Shown: positions 9,076-19,896 of the stretch, in pieces
How positions within the stretch are numbered: the first letter of the stretch is position 1
Layout of the letters: every line of letters begins with the position of its first letter
Assembly (NCBI RefSeq): GCF_026625645.1
Contig: NZ_CP113056.1
Span: 992,001-1,056,000, forward strand
DNA: 64,000 bases
Direction: 5' to 3'
Source of the DNA: Ancylobacter sp. SL191
Lineage (GTDB): Bacteria > Pseudomonadota > Alphaproteobacteria > Rhizobiales > Xanthobacteraceae
Program-made: the position numbers and the translations under genes
Notes under the pieces: model-generated
What the model saw: the letters and a program-made list of their open reading frames with translations, nothing else
Database searches by the model: none
What the model was told of the DNA's origin: nothing

Positions 9076-11523
9076 CTATTGTTTGGCCGCTCGATTCAGG
9101 GTTGCCTCGACGTAGCGCAGATTGGAGAATCTTTGCTTTATATGGCTTGGCACTGACGCCAGTACCCCTACGGCATCCATCAATATCGAACGAAACGCTA
9201 CCCTTTGATCTCTAGCAGCGCCTCCGCCCCATTTGTTTGATATCTCCGCAAATAGCCTCATTGTAGATAGCGGGTGATATAGATCATCATTCCGTCGACG
9301 CAGGACCGACGTCAGTAGTGACATGGCTCGTTTCTCTCGACTCAAGTTATCGGAAAACCCAAATTCGAGCGATATACTCAAAAGCAATTTTGCTTCATGC
9401 GTTTCTATCTGATACGTGTTATAGTTTGGCCTTCTCTTCGCCATACCATAAGCCGTTTCAACAAATTTAGACGCAATGTCGAAACGTTTCCCCGTCATGT
9501 TGGCGATGGAACGTTGAACTAGGAATAATGGATCCTTGGTGGCCACCTTAAGTTCACGACATTCGTCATAAAACTTGTCCATATGATTTTCGATGTATCG
9601 GTTATTACCAAAAATCTTTGAATATACTGAAAATTTGAGTAGACCACGCGTCAACGCGTCAAAATCTGTATCGTCATAAAGATAATCACTGATGTAACGC
9701 AATGCCCTCTTGGCTACATCGAGCGTCGTTTCTATGCCAACAGAATTTGACAGCACGAATTGAGCTAGCGCCGGCGAGCCGAATAGTATTTCTCCAGCTT
9801 CTATCCTAATAATATCTTGTAGATTTCCAACTGCATAGGCGTCTCTGATACGCTCATACGAACCGCTAAAATTGGACAATTCGGTAGCTACATGAAGTTT
9901 ACTGAATCTACTGAATCCAGCCACAGTTAAAAGAGCCCCCAGCACGGTTAGATCAAATATATCTTTGGGGATATTTCGTAGACCATTAAGATAATTTTCT
10001 ACTCGATCATGAAGTGCGCCGCCCTCGTAAAGACTAAGGACAACGTCTCTCATTTGTCCTTTACACTCATTCTCGATAAATTTCTTCTTACCATCGCTCG
10101 TAAGCTCCGCTTTAGAGCCCAAAAGTCCATTTACTTCTAGATACTTAACGATGTTAATTATTTCCGAATTTGACACCAAGTTAAGATCAATTTCAACAAA
10201 TCGACGTTTACCGAGGCGCTCATCAATAACATGGCGCGACGTCTCAAACAGGGATGACCTGGCCGACGTTATAAGTCTTATATTTTTCTTACTGAGATCT
10301 AAGATTTGACTTATAATCCTATTATATCGACTAATGTCTTCTGCTATTATTAAATAATTATCCGTTGAGTTATTTATAAACGAAATAATATTACTAACAT
10401 CTTCGGGTTCACCTAAAAGCTCAAATATTCTAAAACCGCCCAATGCGTGCGCAAAAGCGATTTGCCAAATAAATATTGTCTTCCCATTCCCTACACTGCT
10501 ATGAATTACTACTGGGGCAGTATCTGAAAAATTACATGCTCTTGAGAGTTTTTCTTTCGCTCGAGCGATTGTATAAGACCCTACACCTCCATCTATATCG
10601 TTTCTGGAAAGTTTGTCGGCTTTTAAGAGCCCTCCAACTAAAAGACGATCAATATCCACCGCACTAATTTCCGCTTTATCTTTTACGTCAAAACGAAGCT
10701 CCTTCAAGTCAGATGGGCATTCAATGCTGCCGTCATAAGATCGTTTCAGCTGTATTTGGCCAAGTAATTTAGCGAAACCGTCAGTTCCAATTTTCGAAAT
10801 ATTCCCAAATCTCGCTAATCTGTTCTGAACTGGGCCGGTCATATTATCAGATTCGATAAAAAATATTTTCTTAAAACAAAGAGGTGGAAGGCTTCCAAGC
10901 AACCTTCTGATATCAACATCGCGCAATGAAAAACCGATAAAATATACGTTATCCGCAGAAAGTATATCGTCATTGAAACGATTAAACCAATGACCGCCGC
11001 GCAAAAACGGTGATGCATCGCGCTGGCTTTCAGTCAATAGGAATTGGCTTTTAAATGCTTCAGGAGACAACGATGTTACATGACCATACACGTGCACAAT
11101 TTGAGTAACTTCAAGAGATGGTGGTTCAACTTTTTCCGAAATAACCTTATTTGTATATTTTTTTCCTATATTATTACAACAAATCTCAATTACATTATCG
11201 TAATTAGTGGTGTATATCCTATACCAAGGCTGTCCTATGATTATCTTCTGCGCGTCGGTTATCGTTCTACAATGAAAATTATCGTGTATTAAATTAATCA
11301 ATGAATATTCGTCAAAATGACGAAGATATTCTTCGGACGCTGAATCTATGTCATAGTCACGTCGATCTGATATTTTGCATTCTTCGAGCATTAAATTCAT
11401 AAGTTCCGTGGCGTCATTCATGGGACGTCCTGATGTCGAAATTGACGACTTCGAGAATCCCGCACCAAGGAACAAAATTGAATTACCGCGTCCAATCTTG
11501 CTTACGTCAACATCGACACTCAT
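9076..11523 (-). CDS. SIR2-domain / P-loop NTPase protein, candidate anti-phage defence (Avs5-like)
   Basis: An 815-residue protein. Residues about 10-260 form a SIR2-like NADase domain: FLGAGFSKS (G20-A21-G22), YTTNYDN (N107, D109), VHVYGH (H144, H148) and VYFIGFSLRD. A P-loop NTPase follows with Walker A HSSVGNGKT (K348, T349) and Walker B YLIIAED (E395-D396), then LITSARSS. The C-terminal 350 residues are helical and repeat-like, with no enzymatic motif. In defence proteins this order couples phage sensing to NAD+ depletion; that role is inferred. The usual sirtuin L-H-G is Y-G here, with His three residues before the Gly, so which His is catalytic is uncertain. Sampled lines average about 35-40% GC against about 70% in the flanks, indicating horizontal transfer. 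ATG has GAGG upstream. No partner gene, integrase or tRNA adjoins it. Confidence 0.82.
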   Translation of the reverse strand: MSVDVDVSKIGRGNSILFLGAGFSKSSISTSGRPMNDATELMNLMLEECKISDRRDYDIDSASEEYLRHFDEYSLINLIHDNFHCRTITDAQKIIIGQPWYRIYTTNYDNVIEICCNNIGKKYTNKVISEKVEPPSLEVTQIVHVYGHVTSLSPEAFKSQFLLTESQRDASPFLRGGHWFNRFNDDILSADNVYFIGFSLRDVDIRRLLGSLPPLCFKKIFFIESDNMTGPVQNRLARFGNISKIGTDGFAKLLGQIQLKRSYDGSIECPSDLKELRFDVKDKAEISAVDIDRLLVGGLLKADKLSRNDIDGGVGSYTIARAKEKLSRACNFSDTAPVVIHSSVGNGKTIFIWQIAFAHALGGFRIFELLGEPEDVSNIISFINNSTDNYLIIAEDISRYNRIISQILDLSKKNIRLITSARSSLFETSRHVIDERLGKRRFVEIDLNLVSNSEIINIVKYLEVNGLLGSKAELTSDGKKKFIENECKGQMRDVVLSLYEGGALHDRVENYLNGLRNIPKDIFDLTVLGALLTVAGFSRFSKLHVATELSNFSGSYERIRDAYAVGNLQDIIRIEAGEILFGSPALAQFVLSNSVGIETTLDVAKRALRYISDYLYDDTDFDALTRGLLKFSVYSKIFGNNRYIENHMDKFYDECRELKVATKDPLFLVQRSIANMTGKRFDIASKFVETAYGMAKRRPNYNTYQIETHEAKLLLSISLEFGFSDNLSREKRAMSLLTSVLRRRNDDLYHPLSTMRLFAEISNKWGGGAARDQRVAFRSILMDAVGVLASVPSHIKQRFSNLRYVEATLNRAAKQ

Positions 11524-11584
11524 CGCCGCCTCATCTTAAATAAACAGCTGTTCGAATATCGTAGGAAGAACTGGTGGCCAATGT

Positions 11585-12397
11585 CTAGCCCGCCCGCGCG
11601 AGCCAGACATCCATCACCCAGCCGGCGCGGACCTTCACCGCCGCGCGGGCCGCGCGGATCGTCGCCGCCACCGCCGGCAGCGGGCCGGCGAGGAGGCGTT
11701 CGTCTTGCGTGCCGAGATTGGCCGCCCAGAACACCTCGCCTGCCCAGCCGCGCGCATGGAGCGCGGCAAGGCCCGTGCCGTCGTCGAGCAGCACGGCGAA
11801 GGCGGGGGCGTCCGGCGTTTCTTCCGCCACGCGCCGGCCGGTGGTGAGCAGCACCGGCGCGCCGACGCCGTTGAGAGGGATGCGGTGCGCGGCGCAGAGC
11901 AGCTGCAGGGCGGTGAGGCCCGGCTCGACCTCCAGCGCAAAGCCCTCATGCCCCTGCGCCGCCAGCACGTCAGCGGCGGCTTCCGTGACGCGCAGCGTCG
12001 AATCGTAGAGCATCGGGTCGCCCCAGACGAGCAGCGCCGCCGTCTCGTCAGGCTGCATGTCGCGGATCACCCGCGCGAACAGCGCGGCGCGCTCGCCATG
12101 CCAGGCGGCGACGCTGGCGCGGTAGGCGGCGCGGCCAACCTCGCTTTCCCCGGCTTCCTTCTCACCGTCACCCGGCAAGGCGGGGCGCACACGGCGCGGG
12201 CTCGCCAGCTCGACGAGGCGATGGCCGGGCTTGCCGAAGCGGGCGATCAGCGCCGCCCGGCGGGCCACCAGAGGCTGCGCCGCCTCGCCCTTGTCGAGCA
12301 GCAGGAACAGGTCGGCGCGGGCGATCGCCTCGGCGGCGCGGAAGGTGAGATGGCCCGCCTCCCCCATGCCGATGCCGATGACGAGCAAGCTGCGCAT
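11585..12397 (-). CDS. cobF: Precorrin-6A synthase (deacetylating) CobF
   Basis: SAM-dependent methylase of aerobic cobalamin synthesis that converts precorrin-5 to precorrin-6A with release of acetate. The 270-residue protein opens with LLVIGIGMGEAGHLTFRAAE, the tetrapyrrole-methylase loop. It also contains AALLVWGDPMLYDSTLRV and VEPGLTALQLLCAAHRIPLN, both typical of CobF. The rest of the cob pathway is not in the window, so cobF stands alone. It starts 3 bp after the stop of the upstream CMD-family gene and is probably co-transcribed with aroA-cmk. Its 3' end faces the foreign SIR2 gene. Confidence 0.9.
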   Translation of the reverse strand: MRSLLVIGIGMGEAGHLTFRAAEAIARADLFLLLDKGEAAQPLVARRAALIARFGKPGHRLVELASPRRVRPALPGDGEKEAGESEVGRAAYRASVAAWHGERAALFARVIRDMQPDETAALLVWGDPMLYDSTLRVTEAAADVLAAQGHEGFALEVEPGLTALQLLCAAHRIPLNGVGAPVLLTTGRRVAEETPDAPAFAVLLDDGTGLAALHARGWAGEVFWAANLGTQDERLLAGPLPAVAATIRAARAAVKVRAGWVMDVWLARAG

Positions 12398-12400
12398 GGG

Positions 12401-12919
12401 TCAGGGCGCGGGCGGGGTGTCGGAAGCGTCGGCATCGCGGGCGGCGAAGACCCGCTTGGCGACCATCAGCGCGTTGAGCGCCGCCGGGAAGCCGGCATAG
12501 AGCGCCATCTGCATGATCGCCTCCACCACCTCCTCGCGGCTCGCGCCGCAAGTCAGCGCCGAGCCGATATGCACCTCGAGCTCGCGCTCGGCATGGCCGA
12601 GGCAGACGAGGCCGGCGACGGTGGCGATGAGCCGGGTGCGCAGATCGAGCCCCGGCCGGGCATAGATGTCGCCATAGCCGAACTCGAAAATGTAACCGGC
12701 AAAGTCGGGCGCGATGTCGGCGAGGCTCGCCATCACCTGCGCGCCCGAGCGCCCGGTGATGGCGGCGAGCAGGATTTCGCCGCGCGCCCGGCGGTCGTCC
12801 GGCAGCACCTCGGGCAGGGGGAGCGAGGCCGGGCGCGGCGCGGTGGACGCATCGGCCGGATTGGCCTCATTGGCCTGACTGGTCACCTCATCGAACCGCT
12901 TTTCACCCTCATCGGCCAT
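12401..12919 (-). CDS. Carboxymuconolactone decarboxylase (AhpD-like) family protein
   Basis: A 172-residue protein with a helical CMD fold at about residues 45-160: LRTRLIATVAGLVCLGHAERELEVHI, then ALTCGASREEVVEAIMQMAL and FPAALNALMVAKRVF. Only one Cys of the AhpD CxxC region is seen (LTCGAS), so peroxidase activity is doubtful; a gamma-carboxymuconolactone decarboxylase-type role is equally uncertain. The frame is open upstream into cmk. The ATG at 12919 (MADEGEKRFDEV) lies 13 bp after the cmk stop and has GAGGGGG upstream, so it is preferred. Confidence 0.75.
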   Translation of the reverse strand: MADEGEKRFDEVTSQANEANPADASTAPRPASLPLPEVLPDDRRARGEILLAAITGRSGAQVMASLADIAPDFAGYIFEFGYGDIYARPGLDLRTRLIATVAGLVCLGHAERELEVHIGSALTCGASREEVVEAIMQMALYAGFPAALNALMVAKRVFAARDADASDTPPAP

Positions 12920-12932
12920 CGCCAAAACCCCC

Positions 12933-15529
<2,597 letters not shown>

Positions 15530-15640
15530 TCATCCTCCATGTGGTTTACGACCATCCCGCCCCGGCCACTTGCCGGAGCGGCCGCCGGGTAGAAGACCCA
15601 AGCGCCTGTTTAGGCAGCGCGCAGCCCGGCAACCCCCGGT

Positions 15641-15716
<76 letters not shown>

Positions 15717-15851
15717 AATCTCCCCGATCGCGCGCGATCGCTCTCAACACCCCTCCGTTTCTGACGTGCTTGCAACCGACGCCACGGGCCCGCGTTGATC
15801 CGTCGCGCCGGGCGGTCCGTATCCCCGGTCTGTCACCCGCGGGGAAACGCC

Positions 15852-16268
15852 ATGGCGATCTACGTCCTTTCCTATCTCGCCACCGGGCTCGCGTTTCTCG
15901 CGCTTGATTCGGTCTGGCTCGGCACCATGGCGACGCGGATCTACCGGCCGCTGATGGGCGATCTGGCGCAGGACGGCTTCAGCCTCGCCCCGGCCGCCAT
16001 CTTCTACCTGATGTACATTGTCGGCATCGTGATCTTCGCCATCCATCCCGCCATCGTGTCGGGCAAATGGACCACGGCGCTGGTCTATGGCCTGCTGTTC
16101 GGGCTGATGGCCTATGGCACCTATGACCTGACCAACCAGGCGACGCTGAAGAACTGGCCGACCGCCCTCACCGTCATCGACATGAGCTGGGGCACCTTCG
16201 CCACCGGCGTCTCCGCGACGCTCGGCTTTCTCGCGGCCCGTGGCCTCGGCCGCTGGATGGGCCTTTGA
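15852..16268 (+). CDS. DUF2177 family membrane protein
   Basis: A 138-residue integral membrane protein with about four helices, starting MAIYVLSYLATGLAFLALDS. The conserved family features DSVWLG near the N-terminus and AYGTYDLTNQATLKNWP are present. Function is unknown. The family is often found near cyclopropane-synthase-like and RpoE-regulated genes, as here. ATG at 15852 has GGGG upstream and starts the first helix; an in-frame earlier start would add a non-hydrophobic lead. It converges with the DUF1295 gene, 4 bp apart. Confidence 0.85.
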   Translation: MAIYVLSYLATGLAFLALDSVWLGTMATRIYRPLMGDLAQDGFSLAPAAIFYLMYIVGIVIFAIHPAIVSGKWTTALVYGLLFGLMAYGTYDLTNQATLKNWPTALTVIDMSWGTFATGVSATLGFLAARGLGRWMGL

Positions 16269-16272
16269 GGCT

Positions 16273-17094
16273 CTAGCGGGCCCGACCCGGCTTCTTCGGC
16301 GGACCGGGCCAGAAGCTGTTGACGCGGGCCATATAGGCGCGGAAAGCGTCGCCGCGCGAGCGCAGCATATGCGCCTCGGTCGGCGGAATGCCGGAGGCAT
16401 GGACCAGCAACCAATACATCAGCGCCGGCCCGGCCAATGCCGCATAGCCGACGAGATAATCGCCGCCGGTGTCGATGGCGAAGAGCGGGTAGGCGACCCA
16501 CGCCATCCATTCAAAAAAATAGTTCGGGTGCCGGCTCACGCCCCACAGGCCGGCGTCGCACACCTTGCCGCGATTGGCGGGGTCGGCGCGGAAGGCCGCG
16601 AGCTGGCGGTCGGCCAGCCCCTCGCCGGCCACCGCGACAACGATGACCAGCAGCCCCAGAACATCCCACACGCTGCCGAAGGGCATGGGCGCGTGCGCCG
16701 CCGCCATCACCGCGCCGGCGAGGACGAGGCCGCAAACCGCCTGAATCTGCAGAAAAAGGAAAAGTCGGCTCGGCGCCGACGGCCCCCATTCGCGCACCAG
16801 TTCCGCATAGCGCGGATCGTCGCCGCCCTTGAGCGTGCGGGCGAGGATGTGCGAGCCGAGCCGCAGCGACCACAGGCCGGCGGCGGCGGCCACCACGATC
16901 TGCCGGAGCGTGGGTGATTCGGGGGTGAGCGGCAGAAGCGCCAGCGTCACGGCGGTCAGCCCGACCGCGAAGGACCAGACGGTATCGACCCAGCCATGGC
17001 TGCCGGTGCGCCGCGCGAGCACCCAGGCGAGCGTCATGGCCAGCGCCATGACGCCGAGGGCGGCAATCAGAATGAGGAGGAGGGTGCCGGCCAT
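16273..17094 (-). CDS. DUF1295 (steroid 5-alpha-reductase-like) membrane protein
   Basis: A 273-residue protein with six or more membrane helices. It carries the C-terminal signature of the steroid-reductase/ICMT-like fold: VCDAGLWGVSRHPNYFFEWM and later IPPTEAHMLRSRGDAFRAYM. Members reduce or methylate lipid substrates, but the substrate here is unknown. It starts 16 bp after the chrR stop and is likely the third gene of rpoE-chrR-DUF1295. That position suggests a role in the fatty-acid modification encoded divergently. Confidence 0.85.
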   Translation of the reverse strand: MAGTLLLILIAALGVMALAMTLAWVLARRTGSHGWVDTVWSFAVGLTAVTLALLPLTPESPTLRQIVVAAAAGLWSLRLGSHILARTLKGGDDPRYAELVREWGPSAPSRLFLFLQIQAVCGLVLAGAVMAAAHAPMPFGSVWDVLGLLVIVVAVAGEGLADRQLAAFRADPANRGKVCDAGLWGVSRHPNYFFEWMAWVAYPLFAIDTGGDYLVGYAALAGPALMYWLLVHASGIPPTEAHMLRSRGDAFRAYMARVNSFWPGPPKKPGRAR

Positions 17095-17110
17095 CAGGGT
17101 CGGCTCCCGG

Positions 17111-17767
17111 TCAGATGCGCGCGATGGAAGTCAGCAGCCGGCCAAACATGCCGCCGATGCGCATCTCGCCTTCCATTGCGGTGAGGCAGATGCATTCGCC
17201 ATCGGGATCGACCACGGGCTGGTGGTCGATCTCCGAATCCATCTCGCTGAGGTCGCCCGGCCGGTACTGGCCGAAACCGTCCGAGAAGGAGCCGGTGAGG
17301 ATCTGGGTGAATTCCAGCCCGGTATGGCCGTGCTCGGGTAGCTTCCGGCCCGGCCCGACGCGCAGCAAAGTGAGCCGCGCGGAGCGGTCATGAGGCAAGG
17401 TGAGGGAACTTGCCCGCACCCCCGGACCGAGCCATCGCCATCGGCCCATCTCGCAGCCGCGCAGAGGGGCGGGCAGCGGGATGCCGCCGGGCAGGGTCGG
17501 CGCCGGCTTGCGCGGCGGGGCCGGGCGGCGCGGGGCCTGCGGCGCATCGATCTGCGCGAGAAGGCGGGCGAGCGCCTCCGGCTCCATCGGCTCAGGCGTC
17601 ACCTGCTCCAGCAGGGCGCCGCCCATGGCCTCGAAGGTGCCGACGCGCGCCTGGCAGGCCGGGCAGCTGGCGAGATGGGTGGCGATCACGAGGCCAGGTG
17701 CGGCCGGCAGGCGGCCGGCGGCGTAGCGCAGCAGGGTTTCGTCGCTGGGATGATGCTGGATGCTCAA
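17111..17767 (-). CDS. chrR: ChrR family zinc anti-sigma factor
   Basis: A 218-residue anti-sigma factor that holds RpoE inactive until singlet oxygen or another oxidant triggers its loss. The N-terminal anti-sigma domain has the zinc ligands His6, His31, Cys35 and Cys38 (HLASCPAC), the same numbering as in Rhodobacter sphaeroides ChrR. The C-terminal cupin domain has His146, His148, Glu152 and His182 (PEHGHTGLEF, EIDHQP), which correspond to the cupin ligands of the Rhodobacter protein. The DGECICLT cysteines are kept too. Both domains therefore look functional. The ATG overlaps the rpoE stop by 4 bp. Confidence 0.93.
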   Translation of the reverse strand: MSIQHHPSDETLLRYAAGRLPAAPGLVIATHLASCPACQARVGTFEAMGGALLEQVTPEPMEPEALARLLAQIDAPQAPRRPAPPRKPAPTLPGGIPLPAPLRGCEMGRWRWLGPGVRASSLTLPHDRSARLTLLRVGPGRKLPEHGHTGLEFTQILTGSFSDGFGQYRPGDLSEMDSEIDHQPVVDPDGECICLTAMEGEMRIGGMFGRLLTSIARI

Positions 17768-18342
17768 AGCTGACCCTCCAGCATGGCGCGCAGCTTGCCG
17801 AGGGCAAGGCGCACGCGCGACTTGACCGTGCCGAGCGGCAGGCCGAGTTCGCTGGCGATTTCCGAGTGGGGTTTTTCGTTGAAGAAGGAGAGGCGGACAA
17901 TCGTCGCCTGTTCGGGAGAGAGGCTCTTCATGGCAATGCGCAGGCGTTCCTCGCGCTCGGCCCGTATCAGGAAGGTTTCGCCATTCTGGACGTCGTCGAC
18001 CGTCTCTTCCGGCTCCACATCGGGAGCGGAGGTGGTCCGGTCGCGCCGCAGATAGTCGATCCGCAGGTTACGGGCGATGGTGAAGATCCACGTCGCCGCC
18101 CCGGCGCGTTGCGGATCGAAATAGGTGGCCTTGCGCCAGACCGAGAGCATGGCCTCCTGCGCCAGTTCCTCCGCCACGGCATTGGGGAGGCCCGAGCGCA
18201 GCAGAAACGCTTTCAGCCGCGGCGCGAAATGCTTGTAGAGCAAGGCGAACGCCTGTTTGTCGCGGTCAGACGCAATCAGGACGATCAGCCGGTCGAATTC
18301 TTCCCTATTCGGCATGGCGCCGCTCAAGGCAACATCCGTCAC
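17764..18342 (-). CDS. rpoE: ECF sigma factor RpoE (ChrR-partnered, ECF11 type)
   Basis: A 192-residue sigma factor. Region 2 contains FALLYKHFAPRLKAFLLRSG and ATWIFTIARNLRIDYLRRDR. Region 4 contains LSPEQATIVRLSFFNEKPHS and LGLPLGTVKSRVRLALGKL. The frame is open to an ATG at 18411, but a matching -10 element (18418-18423) would leave that codon almost at the transcription start. The GTG at 18342 has GGAG 7 nt upstream and is preferred. It is followed by chrR with a 4-bp overlap and probably drives its own promoter as well as the divergent operon. Confidence 0.92.
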   Translation of the reverse strand: MTDVALSGAMPNREEFDRLIVLIASDRDKQAFALLYKHFAPRLKAFLLRSGLPNAVAEELAQEAMLSVWRKATYFDPQRAGAATWIFTIARNLRIDYLRRDRTTSAPDVEPEETVDDVQNGETFLIRAEREERLRIAMKSLSPEQATIVRLSFFNEKPHSEIASELGLPLGTVKSRVRLALGKLRAMLEGQL

Positions 18343-18417
18343 GATAGGGCTCCGCAACCCAGTGCGGCTTCCCGACAGTTTCGACCGATGGATGGCTGGC
18401 TCTGCATTCATGCCCCT

Positions 18418-18445
18418 CTTACGCCGCCGGTTCGGTGGCGGATCA
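18418..18445 (-). promoter_or_regulatory. ECF (RpoE) promoter for rpoE-chrR-DUF1295
   Basis: On the minus strand TGATCC (18445-18440) is followed after 16 bp by CGTAAG (18423-18418). This matches the TGATCC / CGTA pattern known for ChrR-partnered sigma factors and sits about 75 bp before the chosen rpoE start. It implies autoregulation. Confidence 0.78.
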
Positions 18446-18458
18446 CCTTTTACCTCGG

Positions 18459-18486
18459 TGATCTATCGTCAACACGGTAGCGTATA
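18459..18486 (+). promoter_or_regulatory. ECF (RpoE) promoter for the FAD oxidoreductase-DUF1365-CFA operon
   Basis: TGATCT (18459-18464), a 16-bp spacer and CGTATA (18481-18486) form the plus-strand counterpart of the divergent promoter, with identical spacing. It lies about 50 bp before the GTG of the FAD gene. The two -35 elements are 13 bp apart, back to back. Confidence 0.75.
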
Positions 18487-18534
18487 GCGGAAACAACTTC
18501 GATCCTATCGCTTGCCTTGTCTGGGAGATCGCCG

Positions 18535-19896
18535 GTGACTTTGCGTATCGAGCCTGCATCGCTTTCTCCCGCGCGGCCGCGTCGACTGGACGTGGCGGTG
18601 GTGGGTAGCGGCGTCTCCGGGCTCTCCGCCGCCTGGCTGCTGTCGCAGGCCCATAATGTGACGCTCTATGAGGCCGAACCGCGGCTGGGTGGCCACGCCC
18701 ATACTCGCGATGCCGCGGGGCTCGCGGTCGATACCGGCTTCATCGTCTACAACACCCCGACCTATCCCAACCTCACCGCGCTGTTCGAGCATCTGGGCGT
18801 CGGCACGCAGGCGACCGACATGTCCTTCGCCGTCTCGCTTGATGGCGGACGGCTGGAATATTCCGGCGCCAACCTGCCGGGCCTGTTCGCGCAGCGGCGC
18901 AATCTGGTTCGCCCGCGCCACTGGGCGATGCTGCGCGACCTGCTGCGCTTCTACCGCGAGGCGCCGCGCGACGCGGAGAGCTTCGAGGGCAGCCTTGCCG
19001 ACTATCTCGACGCCAATGGCTACAGCCTCGCCTTCCGCGAGGACCATCTCTACCCGATGGCCGCCGCCATCTGGTCGACGCCGGCCGGCGAGGTCGGGCG
19101 CTATCCCTTCACCGCCTTCACCCGCTTCTGCGCGAATCACGGATTGTTGAAGCTCACCGGCCGGCCGATCTGGCGCACGGTGCGCGGCGGCAGCCGGGAA
19201 TATGTGAAGCGGCTGCATGGCGCCATGCGCGGCGAGGCGGTCACCCGCACCCCCGTCGTGGCGGTGCGCCGCGACGCCCGCGGGGTCGAGGTGATCGACG
19301 GGGACGGCCATCACCGCCGCTTCGACGAGGTGGTGCTGGCCTGCCACGCCGATCAGGCACTGCGCCTCATCGAGGTGCCGACCGCGCGCGAGCGGGACGT
19401 GCTGGGCGCCTTCAGCTATTCGGTGAACGAGACCGTGCTGCATTCCGACCCGCGCCTCATGCCGGTGCGCCGCCGCGCCTGGGCGGCGTGGAACTATCTG
19501 GCGCAGCAGGAGCGGCCGGGGGCGCTCTCCGTCACCTACTGGATGAACAAGCTGCAGAATCTGCCCGGTTCGACGCCGCTCTTCGTCACCCTCAACCCGC
19601 TGACGGAACCGCATCCCGAGACCATCCACTACACCCAGAGCTACCGCCACCCGGTGTTCGATGGCCGCGCCATGGCGGCGCAGAAGCGGCTCTGGTCGCT
19701 GCAGGGCGAGGGCGGCGTGTGGTTCTGCGGCGCCTATTTCGGCGCGGGCTTCCATGAGGACGGGTTGCAGGCCGGCCTTGCCGTCGCCGAGGCGCTGGGC
19801 GGCGTGCGCCGGCCGTGGAATGTCGCGCAGGAGAGCGGGCGCATCCATGTCGGCCCCGCGCCCTTCCGCCAGTTCGGCGGCGGGGTGGCGGCATGA
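18535..19896 (+). CDS. FAD-dependent oxidoreductase (amine-oxidase-like), candidate fatty-acid desaturase UfaD-like
   Basis: A 453-residue flavoprotein. A dinucleotide-binding motif VAVVGSGVSGLSAAWLL at about residues 20-36 is followed by EAEPRLGGHAHT and, at the C-terminus, VWFCGAYFGAGFHEDGLQAG for FAD. Relatives sit in the RpoE/ChrR regulon of Rhodobacter, where a homologous flavoprotein takes part in furan fatty acid synthesis. That role is an inference here. GTG at 18535 has GGGAG 7 nt upstream; an earlier TTG at 18517 is less likely. The stop overlaps the next ATG as ATGA. Confidence 0.85.
   Translation: MTLRIEPASLSPARPRRLDVAVVGSGVSGLSAAWLLSQAHNVTLYEAEPRLGGHAHTRDAAGLAVDTGFIVYNTPTYPNLTALFEHLGVGTQATDMSFAVSLDGGRLEYSGANLPGLFAQRRNLVRPRHWAMLRDLLRFYREAPRDAESFEGSLADYLDANGYSLAFREDHLYPMAAAIWSTPAGEVGRYPFTAFTRFCANHGLLKLTGRPIWRTVRGGSREYVKRLHGAMRGEAVTRTPVVAVRRDARGVEVIDGDGHHRRFDEVVLACHADQALRLIEVPTARERDVLGAFSYSVNETVLHSDPRLMPVRRRAWAAWNYLAQQERPGALSVTYWMNKLQNLPGSTPLFVTLNPLTEPHPETIHYTQSYRHPVFDGRAMAAQKRLWSLQGEGGVWFCGAYFGAGFHEDGLQAGLAVAEALGGVRRPWNVAQESGRIHVGPAPFRQFGGGVAA

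Noticed and set aside
9076..11585. A multi-gene defence island or toxin-antitoxin pair around the SIR2 gene
   Set aside because: Only 4 bp and 61 bp separate it from its neighbours, which are normal high-GC genes, so no partner gene can be hidden there.
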